From an uncultured Dehalococcoidia bacterium (lineage in GTDB: Bacteria; Chloroflexota; Dehalococcoidia; Bin125), in contig CATQGW010000001.1 in assembly GCA_958295515.1 (NCBI GenBank), positions 186,001-250,000 of the forward strand: a DNA stretch of 64,000 nt, read 5' to 3'. The notes beneath the pieces were generated by a model. That model was not told the DNA's origin. It did no database searches and saw only the letters and a program-made list of their open reading frames with translations. Position numbers and translations under genes: made by a program. This document shows positions 1-14,315 of this stretch, one piece after another (position 1 is the stretch's first letter; each line of letters opens with the position of its first letter).

Positions 1-107
1 TTCAGTTCGTCGGCGAGGCCGGCCTGGGTGAGGCCGAGGTGCTCGCGCAGCTTTCGGATTGAGCCTGCGTCCCAGCTTTGGTCGCGGCGGCGGCGTTGCT
101 CCTGCAT
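1..107 (-). CDS. XRE-family helix-turn-helix regulator, 5' part only
   Basis: The gene runs leftward off the window, so only about 35 residues are visible. Starting at the ATG ending at 107, the peptide has an Arg-rich N-terminus and then IRKLREHLGLTQAGLADEL, which matches helices 1 and 2 of the Cro/C1-type (XRE) DNA-binding fold. A GGAG lies 9 nt upstream of this ATG. In-frame alternatives are an ATG at 128 and a GTG at 149, and a TAG stop precedes the GTG. The palindrome at 153-170 lies just upstream, as expected for a self-regulated repressor. The rest of the protein is outside the window, so the partner gene or target is unknown. Confidence 0.65.
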   Translation of the reverse strand, partial: MQEQRRRRDQSWDAGSIRKLREHLGLTQAGLADEL

Positions 108-149
108 GGTTCTGCGCTCCAGCCGCATGCGAGCTGCATTGCGGCGCAC

Positions 150-170
150 ATTCTACACGTTAGCGTGTAG
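150..170 (-). promoter_or_regulatory. Palindromic operator candidate over a -10 box
   Basis: CTACACG (153-159) and CGTGTAG (164-170) form a perfect 7-bp inverted repeat with a 4-bp centre. On the minus strand TAGAAT (150-155) overlaps one arm and looks like a -10 box, though no convincing -35 was seen. Arms of the TACACG/CGTGTA kind are typical of operators of small XRE repressors. The position just upstream of the XRE gene suggests autoregulation; this is inference. Confidence 0.5.
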
Positions 171-198
171 GGCGGTGGGCGGAGCGGGGACCGCGCGC

Positions 199-228
199 TT
201 GACGATCGGCAGGGGAGATCGGTAGACT
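199..228 (+). promoter_or_regulatory. Sigma-A-type promoter upstream of rpoB
   Basis: TTGACG (199-204) and TAGACT (223-228) are separated by 18 bp, a good match to the housekeeping promoter. It lies about 250 bp upstream of the rpoB start and points toward it. It also lies back to back with the XRE promoter candidate. Confidence 0.5.
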
Positions 229-476
229 TTGGCCTTGATCACCCATGCACGGAAGTTATCTGCATTCGGCGAACGCACCCCTGCGCCGCGCCTGTGGGCG
301 GCGCACCGCATCGATCGGCGAGGATCACACTGTCTGAGCCGCCGACCCGCCGCCGTTTCCGCGCCGCGCCCGCCGCGGTGGTTTCGCCGCGTCCGCCTGG
401 GGCGGTCCCCGCGCAGGCGCGGGGGGTGGTCCTGTTCGTCTTCAGCCATCCAGCACCAGCACAATAGGGGGTCCTC
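229..476 (+). other. rpoB leader region without a gene
   Basis: This 248-bp stretch separates the promoter candidate from rpoB. No conserved reading frame is convincing here; the open frames in it are GC-driven. It is rich in G/C palindromic patches, and a long rpoB leader of this sort could carry attenuation, but no defined structure was recognised. It ends with the rpoB ribosome binding site AGGGGG (466-471). Confidence 0.4.
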
Positions 477-4380
<3,904 letters not shown>

Positions 4381-4388
<8 letters not shown>

Positions 4389-7300
4389 GGTCCGCGATTT
4401 CGACTCGATGCGCATCTCGCTGGCGTCGCCCGAGCAGATCCGCAACTGGTCCTTCGGCGAGGTGATGAAGCCGGAGACGATCAACTACCGCACGCTGAAG
4501 CCGGAGAAGGACGGGCTGTTCTGCGAGAAGATTTTCGGACCGCAGAAGGATTTCGAGTGCGCCTGCGGGAAGTACAAGCGGGTGCGCTACAAGGGGATCA
4601 TCTGCGACAAGTGCGGTGTGGAGGTGACGCGGGCGAAGGTGCGGCGGGAGCGGATGGGGCATGTGGAGCTGGCGGCGCCGGTTTCGCACATTTGGTTCGT
4701 GAAGAGCACGCCGGCGCGGATTGCGCTGCTGCTGGATCTCTCTCCGCGCAAGCTGGAGAAGGTGATCTATTTCGCGCAGTACATCATCACGCACGTTGAT
4801 GAGGAGGCGAAGGCGAAGGCGATCGACTATCTGCGGCTCGACGCGGAGGACGCGATCGATGATCAGCGTCAGCGTCTGGAGGAGACGCGGGAGAAGTTGG
4901 CGGCGGCGCGGGAGAAGCTGTTGGCCGACATCGACTCGCGGCTCAGCGCGGATCTGGCGACGCAGGCTGCGGAGCATGAGCGGAAGCTGGAGGAGCTGGA
5001 GGAAGAGGCCGCGGCGGTGCGGGCGATGATCACCGATTTCGACGGCAAGAAGGCGCGGCGCAACCTGCGCCTGTCGGGCGAGAAGATCGCGGACCGCGGG
5101 GATCCGATCGAGGCGGAGCTGACGCTGGAGACGCTGGAGGCGACGCTGGAACGGCTGCGTGCGCAGCGCGAGGTGGAGCGCCAGGCGGACGAGGCGCGGC
5201 TGCGCGGGGAGGCGGACGGCAGCGCGGAGATCGCGCGGGAGAACGTGGCGGAGCAGGAGGAGCGTCTGCGCGAGCAGATCGACACGCTCGAGCTGCGCGC
5301 GGAGCAGGAGCTGCAGGATCGGATCGAGCGCGACCTCGCCTCGCTGGTGGATCCGGTGGCGACGGGCGACTTCGACGCGGCGATTCTGAGCGAGCAGCGG
5401 GCCGAAGCGCTGATGGAGCAGTACCCGGGCGTGGTGCGCTGCGAGATGGGCGCGGAGGCGATTCTCTCGCTGATCAGCCGCATGGATCTGGTGGCGACGG
5501 GGGAGCAGCTGAAGGAAGAGGTGGCGACGACGGCGGGGCAGCGGCGCAAGAAGGCGATGAAGCGGCTGCGGGTGGTGGACGGGCTGAGCAAGTCGACGAA
5601 CAGCCCGACCTGGATGTTCTTCCGCGCGCTGCCGGTGCTGCCGCCGGATTTGCGCCCGATGGTGCAGCTCGACGGGGGACGCTTCGCTACGTCGGACCTG
5701 AACGACCTGTACCGGCGGGTGATTAACCGCAATAACCGGCTGAAGCGGCTGCTCGAGCTGGGCGCGCCGGAGATGATCATCCGCAACGAGAAACGGATGC
5801 TGCAGGAGTCGGTGGACTCGCTGATCGACAATGGTCGGCGGGGGCGGGCGGTGACGGGCAGCGGGAGCCACCGGCTGAAGAGCCTCTCGGACATGCTCAA
5901 GGGCAAGCAGGGGCGTTTCCGGCAGAATCTGCTGGGCAAGCGGGTGGACTACGCGGGGCGCTCGGTGATCGTGGTGGGTCCGGAGCTGGAGCTGCACCAG
6001 TGCGGGCTGCCGCGGCGGATGGCGCTGGAGCTGTTCAAGCCGTTCCTGATGTACGAGCTGGTGACGCGCGGAGCGGCGCCGAACATCAAGAGCGCGAAGC
6101 GCTTTGTGGAACGCAGCAACCCGGCGGTCTGGGAGGTGCTGGAAGCGGTGGTGAAGTCGCGTCCGGTGCTGCTGAACCGCGCGCCGACGCTGCACCGGCT
6201 GGGCATCCAGGCGTTCGAGCCGGTGCTGGTGGACGGCAGCGCGATTCAGATTCACCCGCTGGTCTGCTCGGCGTTCAACGCGGACTTCGACGGTGATCAG
6301 ATGGCGGTGCATGTGCCGCTGAGTCGGGCGGCGGTGGCGGAGGCGCGGCAGGTGATGCTGAGCACGGCGAATTTGCTGCTGCCCTCGAACGGTGAGCCGA
6401 CGGTGGCGCCGACGCTGGACATGGTGATGGGCTGCTACTACCTGACGCTGGATTCGCGGCGCAGCGGAGCGGAGGACGACGCGGCAGAGGGTGAGGCCAA
6501 CGAAAACGGCGCAGCCACGGGCCGCGCATTCCCTTCCTTCGAGGAAGTGCGGCTCAGCTACGACCTGCAGGCGGTGGGTCTGCACGACGAGATCCGGGTG
6601 CGGGACGCGGAGCGCACGGACGGCGAGTTGGTGGAGACGACGGTGGGGCGGGTGATCTTCGACTCGGTGGTGCCCGATGGGGTGCCGTTCAGCGAGGTCA
6701 ACAAAGAGCTCGACAAGCGGGAGCTGAAGCGGTTGATCAGCACCTGCTACCGGCTGCTGGGGCGTGACGAGACGGCGCGGATGGCGGACCGGATCAAGAG
6801 CATCGGTTTCGAGTACGCGACCCGCTCGGGCACGACGATCGCGATCGACGAGCTGCGCCCGGCGGCGGACAAAGCGGGCTTCCTGCGCGACGCGGAGAAG
6901 CGCGTGGAGATGATCCGCGAGGACTTCAGCAGCGGGCTGATGACCGAGGAAGAGCGCTACCAGGCGACGGTCAACGTGTGGACCGAGGCGACGCAGCAGG
7001 TCACGGACTCGGTCGCTGATCAGCTCCGCGAGTACGGCTCGATGCATCTGATGGTTTCGAGCGGTGCGAAGGGCAACATCACGCAGGTGCGGCAGATGGC
7101 GGGGATGCGGGGGCTGATGGCGGACCCTTCGGGGCGGATCATCGAGCTGCCGATTCGCTCCTCGTTCCGCGACGGCCTCTCGGTGTTGGAGTACTTCATC
7201 TCGACTCACGGGGCGCGCAAGGGTCTGGCGGACACGGCGCTGCGGACGGCGGACAGCGGCTACCTGACACGGCGGCTGATCGATGTCTCGCAGGATGTGA

Positions 7301-8805
7301 TCATCCGCGAGGAGGACTGCACGCCGAACGGGATCGCGGTGCCGGGCATTCGGATCGGCGAGATCAACGACGACAGCATTCTGGAGACGCTTGATGAGCG
7401 GGTGACGGGGCGCTATGCGGCCTCGCCGATTGCGGATCCGGAGAGCGGCGAGATTCTGGCGGAGACGAACGCGCTGCTGGACGGTCCGACGGTGAGTCGG
7501 CTGATCGAGCAGGAGGTGCGCAGCTTCCATGTGCGCTCGCCGATGGTCTGCCGCAGCACGAACGGGCTCTGCCAGCTTTGCTACGGGCAGTCGCTGGCGT
7601 CGGGCGCGCTGGTCGAGCTGGGCGCGGCGGTGGGGATCATCGCGGCGCAGAGTATCGGGGAGCCGGGCACGCAGTTGACGATGCGCACCTTCCACACGGG
7701 CGGGGTGGCCGGGGTGAGCGACATCACGACCGGGCTGCCGCGCGTGGAGGAGCTGTTCGAGGCGCGCTCGCCGAAGGGGCAGGCGGTGATCTCGGAGATT
7801 GACGGGATCGCGGAGGTGCTGCGGGAGGGCGAGGTGCGCAAGGTGCGGATCACGGCCGACGACGTGAACCGCGACGAGTACGAGCTGGCGCCGGGCACGC
7901 GGGTGCTGGTGCAGGACGGGGAGATTGTGGAGGTGGGCCAGCAGATCGCGCGGCTGCCGCGCTCGGAGGACGCGGACGCGGATCCCGAGGCGCGGCGCAT
8001 CCGGGCGCGGATCGACGGGATGATCGAGCGCCGCCGCGGTACGCGGCGGGTGGCGATCCGCTATGAGACGCATGACGCGCGCGAGTACGACATCCCCGCC
8101 GCGGCGCGGCTGAAGATCGCGGAAGGCGAGCGGGTGGAGGCGGGCGCGCCGCTGACCGAGGGGTCGATCAACCCGCAGGACATGATGCGCATTCTGGGGG
8201 TGGACGCGGTACACCGTTACCTCGTGACCGAGGTGCAGGAGGTGTACCGGGCGCAGGGGGTGAACATCCACGACAAGCACATTGAGGTGATTGTGCGGCA
8301 GATGCTGCGCAACGTGGAGATTGAGGAGTCGGGGGACTCGGACTGGCTGCCGGGCGAGTTTGTGGATCGCCACACGTACGACGTGGTGAACCGCGAGTTG
8401 ATTGGTGAGGGGAAGATGGCGCCGACGGCGCAGCCGCTGCTGCAGGGGGTGACGAAGGCGTCGCTGTCGCAGAAGTCGTGGCTCTCGGCGGCCTCGTTCC
8501 AGGAGACGACGCGGGTGCTGACGGACGCGGCGATCAACGGTCGGGTGGACGAGCTGGCGGGGCTGAAGGAGAACGTGATCATCGGCAAGATGATTCCGGC
8601 GCGAGCGGAGATTGAGTTGCCGCCGCTGCCGGAGCCGAAGCCGCTGCCGCTCTCGGCGGATCTGTCGGAGATGGGTGATCCGTTCTACAGCGCCGACGAG
8701 GATGATCTCAGCGAGCTCGGCTACGGGTTTGAGGATGAGGATCTGCTGGGCGCGGCGAGCGGTTACGACGAGGAGGGCGGTTACATCGCGCTGCCGGAGG
8801 GGTAG
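4381..8805 (+). CDS. rpoC: DNA-directed RNA polymerase subunit beta'
   Basis: Catalytic beta' subunit, 1474 residues, GTG start inside the end of rpoB with AGGAGAGG about 10 nt upstream. The N-terminal zinc site ([11 protein letters not shown]...CDKCG), the catalytic [16 protein letters not shown] with its three Mg-binding aspartates, and the second zinc cluster ([11 protein letters not shown]) are all seen. Residues about 140-350 form a Glu/Ala/Arg-rich, heptad-like coiled-coil insertion between the N-terminal zinc region and GAEAILSLI; a comparable but shorter insertion is known from Actinobacteria. The last 60 residues are acidic with Gly and Asp. Gene length exceeds the E. coli protein by about 70 residues. 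Confidence 0.98.
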
Positions 8806-8811
8806 GCGGCG

Positions 8812-8833
8812 GCGCGCCGCTTCGGCGGCGCGC
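8812..8833 (+). terminator. Hairpin after rpoC
   Basis: GCGCGCCGC and GCGGCGCGC form a perfect 9-bp stem closed by a TTCG tetraloop, starting 6 bp after the rpoC stop. UUCG loops are very stable in RNA. There is no T-tract after it, so it may act as a weak or factor-assisted terminator or a 3'-end stabiliser. Confidence 0.5.
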
Positions 8834-8985
8834 GGGCTGGAGCGGCTGCGGATCGGCGGCTGACGGCCGCGGCAGAGCGCCGATCGGCTCGGCGTGGGTG
8901 GTCATTTGCCTGGTGTTGAGTGTAGTTGTCGCGGGGTGCGCGATAATGGGGGCGTTGGGCGTTTGAGGGATTTGGAGGCGATGGT

Positions 8986-10572
8986 ATGTCCTGGGAGTCT
9001 GAGGTTGGGGAGATTGAGCGGCGGCGGGAGTTGGCGAGGCGGATGGGTGGGCCGGAGCGGGTTGCGGAGCAGCATGGGCAGGGTCGGTTGACGGTGCGTG
9101 AGCGGATTGAGCTGCTGACGGATGCGGGGTCGTTCCGCGAGCGGGGGGTTCTGGCCGGGGCGGGGTTTTACGAGGGGAACGAGTTGGTGGGCTTTCTGCC
9201 TTCGGGCACGGTGATGGGGACGGCGCGGATTGAGGGGCGCCCGGTGGTGGTGCGGGGGGCGGATTACACGGCGCGGCTGAAGGGCGGCTCGGAGGTGGAG
9301 ACGAGCAAGCTGCGGGTGCATGGGGGCGGAGGGGACAAGACGGGCGATGCGGAGCGGATGGCGATTGAGCTGAAGCTGCCGCTGGTTCGGCTGATTGACG
9401 GTTTCGGGGCGGATATCCGGGCGACGGCGCAGATGGGTCGGACGTATTTGCCGGAGATGTACTGGCCGCAGCGCTGGGGGAAGCTGTTGGCGGAGGTGCC
9501 GGTGGTGTCGGCGGCGCTGGGCTCGGTGGCGGGTCTGCCGGCGGCGGAGGTGCCGGCGAGTCATTTTGCGGTGATGGTGCGGGGGACGACGCAGGTGTTC
9601 GCGGGGGGTCCGCCGCTGGTGAAGCGCTCGCTGGGGGAGGAGATCAGCAAGGAGGATTTGGGCGGCTATCAGGTGCATGCGCGGGGCAGCGGGGTGGTGG
9701 ATAACGACGCGGAGGATGAGGAGGATTTGATGGGGCAGATTCGCGCGTTTCTGTCTTACTTGCCGACGAATGTGCATCAGCTGCCGCCGGTGAGGGAGAC
9801 GGAGGATCCGATTGAGCGGCGCGAGGAGGGGCTGCTTTCGATTATTCCGCGGCATCGCAACCGGGGCTACGACCCGCGGAAGTTGATTGGGCTGGTGGTG
9901 GATCGGGGTTCGTTCTTCGAGTTGAACCGCTACTACGGGCGCTCGCAGGTGACGGGGTTTGCGCGGATTGGGGGGAGGCCGGTGGGGGTGCTGGGCAATG
10001 ACCCGATGCACTACGGAGGGGCGATGGGCGCGCCGGAGGCGCGGAAGTTTGAGCGGTTCATCGATCTCTGCGATGTGTTTCATCTGCCGATCGTGAACTT
10101 TGCGGATCAGCCGGGCTTTCTGATTGGGCGTCCGGGGGAGGGCGGGGGTGCGCTGCGGGCGGGTGTGCGGGCGGCGGCGGCGATTGATGATTCGCAGGTG
10201 CCGTGGGCGACGGTGGTGGTGCGTCGGCTGTATGGGGTGGCGGGCGGGGCGCACCAGGATTTCAGCCGCTTTTGCTTTCGGGTGGCGTGGCCGTCGGGGG
10301 AGTGGGGCTCGATTCCGATCGAGGGCGGGGTGGCGGCGGCGTACCGCCGGGAGATTGAGAGCGCGGCGGATCCGGCGGCGCATCGGGCGGAGATTGAGGA
10401 GCGGTTGATTGGTCTGCGGAGTCCGTTCAGCGCGGCGGAGGCGTTCGCGGTGGAGGACATTATTGATCCGCGGGATACGCGCTGGATGCTGGCGGAGTGG
10501 TTGGCGACGGCGTATGAGACGCAGTTGCCGTCGCAGTTGGGGGTGCGGGTGCGGTATGGGATGCGGCCTTGA
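8986..10572 (+). CDS. Acyl-CoA carboxylase carboxyltransferase (beta) subunit
   Basis: A 528-residue protein of the biotin-dependent carboxyltransferase family (propionyl-, methylcrotonyl- or geranyl-CoA carboxylase beta type), which moves carboxyl from carboxybiotin to an acyl-CoA. It has the N-terminal RMGGPERVAEQHGQGRLTVRER, the GTVMGTARIEGRPVVV crotonase-like half, FAGGPPLVKRSLGEEIS, and in the second half GFARIGGRPVGVLGND and VNFADQPGFLIG. The usual Tyr/Glu-containing glycine loop after the Pro-Gly is replaced by GRPGEGGGALRAG. GGAGG at 8974-8978 sets the ATG at 8986 with 7-nt spacing. No biotin carboxylase or biotin carrier gene lies nearby, so its partner subunit and exact acyl-CoA cannot be named. 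Confidence 0.88.
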   Translation: MSWESEVGEIERRRELARRMGGPERVAEQHGQGRLTVRERIELLTDAGSFRERGVLAGAGFYEGNELVGFLPSGTVMGTARIEGRPVVVRGADYTARLKGGSEVETSKLRVHGGGGDKTGDAERMAIELKLPLVRLIDGFGADIRATAQMGRTYLPEMYWPQRWGKLLAEVPVVSAALGSVAGLPAAEVPASHFAVMVRGTTQVFAGGPPLVKRSLGEEISKEDLGGYQVHARGSGVVDNDAEDEEDLMGQIRAFLSYLPTNVHQLPPVRETEDPIERREEGLLSIIPRHRNRGYDPRKLIGLVVDRGSFFELNRYYGRSQVTGFARIGGRPVGVLGNDPMHYGGAMGAPEARKFERFIDLCDVFHLPIVNFADQPGFLIGRPGEGGGALRAGVRAAAAIDDSQVPWATVVVRRLYGVAGGAHQDFSRFCFRVAWPSGEWGSIPIEGGVAAAYRREIESAADPAAHRAEIEERLIGLRSPFSAAEAFAVEDIIDPRDTRWMLAEWLATAYETQLPSQLGVRVRYGMRP

Positions 10573-10623
10573 TTCTGGGGCGGGGATGGCGGAGTGGGGG
10601 GTGGGACAGGGGTTGGGAGGCGG

Positions 10624-10660
10624 CACGGCGAGATACCCGCGGCAAGCGCGGGTATGACGG
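10624..10660. repeat. Intergenic palindromic repeat, family A
   Basis: A 37-bp element with arms TACCCGCG and CGCGGGTA around a GCAAG loop, preceded by CACGGCGAGA and followed by TGACGG. The same unit recurs at 29808, 40535 and, in variant forms, at 43626, 43741 and 50163. Confidence 0.85.
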
Positions 10661-10701
10661 ATCTGGGGGCGGGGATGGCGGAGGTGGGGCGGGGTAACGA
10701 C

Positions 10702-10735
10702 GGAAGGCCCGAGCGACTGGGCGCTCGGGCCTTCC
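10702..10735. terminator. Bidirectional terminator between carboxyltransferase gene and groEL
   Basis: GGAAGGCCCGAGCG pairs perfectly with CGCTCGGGCCTTCC (14-bp stem, 6-base loop). It sits 30 bp past the groEL stop, between two converging genes. On the plus strand it is followed by TTT. The location and strength of the stem fit a terminator that serves both sides. Confidence 0.8.
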
Positions 10736-10764
10736 TTTGGGTTCGGCTTGGCCGGGGGGTGGGA

Positions 10765-12405
<1,641 letters not shown>

Positions 12406-12497
12406 TCACGGCCAGCCGCGCCGCCGTTGGGCGGGGCGCTGTGGGCGGGCCTCGATCTGCGGTGGTTGGGTCGTGCGGTCCGTCCTGTGAGGGGCGG

Positions 12498-12803
12498 TTA
12501 GACGACGACCTTGGCCAGGACTTCGCGCTCTTCGAGCACGATCAGGTCTTCGTTGTCGATCTGGATTTCCTGGCCGGTGTACTTCTTGTAGAGGATGCGG
12601 TCGCCGATCACGATGTCCATCGTGATGCGCTTGCCCTCGTCGTCGCGCTTGCCGGGGCCGATCGCGATGACTTCGCCCTGCTGGGGCTTTTCCTTGGCGG
12701 AGTCGGGGATCACGATTCCGCTGGAGAGCACCTGCTCCTGATGCAGGGGCTTGATCACGAGGCGGTCGTTGAGCGGCTCCAGTCGAGTTCCGGTATCTGC
12801 CAT
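12498..12803 (-). CDS. groES: Co-chaperonin GroES (10 kDa)
   Basis: A 101-residue lid subunit for GroEL. The core is typical: LEPLNDRLVIKP, the mobile-loop region ending SSGIVIPDSAKEKPQQGEVIAIGPG, and LYKKYTGQEIQIDNEDLIVLEEREVLAKV. The start was placed at the ATG ending at 12803, preceded by GAGGGA about 9 nt upstream. The open frame continues upstream, but that part is low-complexity Pro/Ala sequence overlying the CIRCE element and promoter. First gene of the groES-groEL operon. Confidence 0.97.
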   Translation of the reverse strand: MADTGTRLEPLNDRLVIKPLHQEQVLSSGIVIPDSAKEKPQQGEVIAIGPGKRDDEGKRITMDIVIGDRILYKKYTGQEIQIDNEDLIVLEEREVLAKVVV

Positions 12804-12910
12804 TGTGCGCGTTTCCCTCTGATTCCAGTGTGCGGCGGCGCTGGGCGCCGCGGTCTGTGGGGTGTTCACCCGCGGGGTTGCCAGCGTCAGGGCGGTGTGG
12901 GCCGCCTGCG

Positions 12911-12937
12911 CTGGCACTCTCACCCTGCGAGTGCCAA
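12911..12937 (-). promoter_or_regulatory. CIRCE element, HrcA operator
   Basis: CTGGCACTC and GAGTGCCAA form an inverted repeat around a 9-bp spacer. It matches the consensus CIRCE layout (TTAGCACTC-N9-GAGTGCTAA) with one symmetrical change in each arm. It lies about 110 bp upstream of groES and 7 bp downstream of the -10 box, where HrcA binding would block transcription until heat stress. hrcA itself is not in the window. Confidence 0.92.
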
Positions 12938-12944
12938 CAGCAGC

Positions 12945-12973
12945 ATCGTACCCAGCGTGTGCGGCTTGCGCAA
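12945..12973 (-). promoter_or_regulatory. groES-groEL promoter
   Basis: On the minus strand TTGCGC and TACGAT are spaced by 17 bp and sit directly upstream of CIRCE. This is a housekeeping-sigma promoter repressed through CIRCE, the classic arrangement. Confidence 0.75.
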
Positions 12974-13113
12974 GACCTGAGGGGCGCTGCGTTAGCTGGG
13001 CTACGTTGGGGGTTGGAGGTGGGGGCGGGGGAGGGAGGCGGGCAGGCGACATAGCTGAGGGGGGGTGGGGGAGGCTGGCTGTGCGATACTTTCGCTGCTG
13101 CGGGGGGGATGCT

Positions 13114-14070
13114 GTGAGCCGCTTTATTGGGCCGCCGATTGTCTTTGCGGGGAATGCGCACCCGGAGCTGGCGCGGGCGGTGTGCGACTACCTGGGGCTG
13201 GGGCTGGGCAAGGCGAATGTGTTCGAGTTTGCGAACGGGAACAGCTTCGTGCAGCTGCTGGAGAATATCCGCGAGCGGGATGTGTTCCTGATTCAGCCGG
13301 GGGCGAGCCCGGTGAACCACCATGTGGTGGAGCTGTTGATCATGATCGACGCGGCGCGGCGGGCGTCGGCGGGGCGGATTACGGCGGTGGCGCCGTATTT
13401 CGCGTACGGGCGCTCGGACAAGAAGGATCAGCCGCGGGTGCCGATTACGGCGCGGCTGTTTGCGGATTTGATTCAGACGGCGGGGGCGGACCGGATGCTG
13501 ACGATGGATTTGCACGCGGGGCAGATTCAGGGGTTTTTTCACATTCCGACGGATGAGTTGACGGCGCTGGGGCTGCTGACGAGGCATTTTGCGGAGCGGG
13601 GCTTCAACGGCTCGAACGGGGTGGTGGTGTCGCCGGATTTGGGCAGCGCGAAGCGTGCGCGCAGCGCGGCGGCGCTGCTGGATGCGCCGCTGGCGGTGGC
13701 GGAGAAGCGGCGCACGGGCAACGACGACTGCACGGAGGCGTTGCAGTTGATCGGCGATGTGCGGGGGCGCGAGGCGCTGATCATCGACGATGAGATTGAC
13801 ACGGCGGGGACGGTTTGCGAGGTGGCGCAGCTGCTGCTCGATGAGGGGGTGGAGCAGGTCTACGCGGCGGCGACGCATGGGTTGTTTTCGGGGCCGGCGT
13901 TGGCGCGTCTGGAGGCGAGCCCGATTCGTTCGGTGGTGACGACGGATACGGTGCCGAAGCCGGCGGGCTGCGCGTCGTCGCGGTTCGAGACGGTGTCGAT
14001 TGCGCCGCTGTTGGGGGAGGCGATTCGGCGGATTCACGAGGGGGAGTCGGTGGGGGCGTTGTTTACGTAG
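13114..14070 (+). CDS. prs: Ribose-phosphate pyrophosphokinase
   Basis: Makes PRPP from ribose 5-phosphate and ATP for purine, pyrimidine, His and Trp synthesis; 318 residues, the usual length. Seen are FANGNSFVQLLENIRERDVFLIQPG, the catalytic flexible loop YFAYGRSDKKDQPRVPITARL, the Mg-binding MDLHAGQIQGFF, and the PRPP loop IIDDEIDTAGT. The GTG at 13114 was chosen because it begins the conserved beta strand (SRFIGPPIVFAGNAHPELA); the frame is open for 84 codons upstream but without similarity. KxxQP-loop residues are intact, so it should be active. Confidence 0.94.
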   Translation: MSRFIGPPIVFAGNAHPELARAVCDYLGLGLGKANVFEFANGNSFVQLLENIRERDVFLIQPGASPVNHHVVELLIMIDAARRASAGRITAVAPYFAYGRSDKKDQPRVPITARLFADLIQTAGADRMLTMDLHAGQIQGFFHIPTDELTALGLLTRHFAERGFNGSNGVVVSPDLGSAKRARSAAALLDAPLAVAEKRRTGNDDCTEALQLIGDVRGREALIIDDEIDTAGTVCEVAQLLLDEGVEQVYAAATHGLFSGPALARLEASPIRSVVTTDTVPKPAGCASSRFETVSIAPLLGEAIRRIHEGESVGALFT

Positions 14071-14122
14071 GGGGTTCCCGCTCGGGGGCGGGTGTGACGG
14101 CAATTGGGGCGCGGCCTCTCCT

Positions 14123-14205
14123 CGTCATTCCCGCGAACGCGGGAATCTTGGGGCGGGACTTGGGAGGTTGCGCGGTGGAGATTCCCGCTTTCGCGGGAAT
14201 GACGG
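14123..14205. repeat. Paired palindromic repeats, family B
   Basis: Two copies in opposite orientation: CGTCATTCCCGCG...CGCGGGAATC (14123-14147) and GAGATTCCCGC...GCGGGAATGACGG (14178-14205). The pair resembles a BIME-like unit. The same pair recurs at 50223-50306. Confidence 0.85.
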
Positions 14206-14258
14206 ATGGGAGGGGGCGGGAATGACGGACAACGGGGGTTGGGAGGTGGGGCGGGGGG

Positions 14259-14284
14259 GATTCCCGCTTCCGCGGGAATGACGG
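14259..14284. repeat. Palindromic repeat, family B
   Basis: A single GATTCCCGC...GCGGGAATGACGG copy, 55 bp after the preceding pair and 30 bp before the 3' end of the mod gene. It may help end transcription from both sides. Confidence 0.8.
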
Positions 14285-14315
14285 AGATATTAGGCGGGAA
14301 TGACGGATCCGGGGG

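Larger units (their letters stand above)
12804..13113. other. Intergenic region between groES and prs
   Basis: This 310-bp gap holds the groES leader, CIRCE and promoter on the minus strand, and a G-rich leader for the ribose-phosphate pyrophosphokinase gene on the plus strand. The open frames that cross it are extensions of real genes and are not supported by family similarity. Confidence 0.6.
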
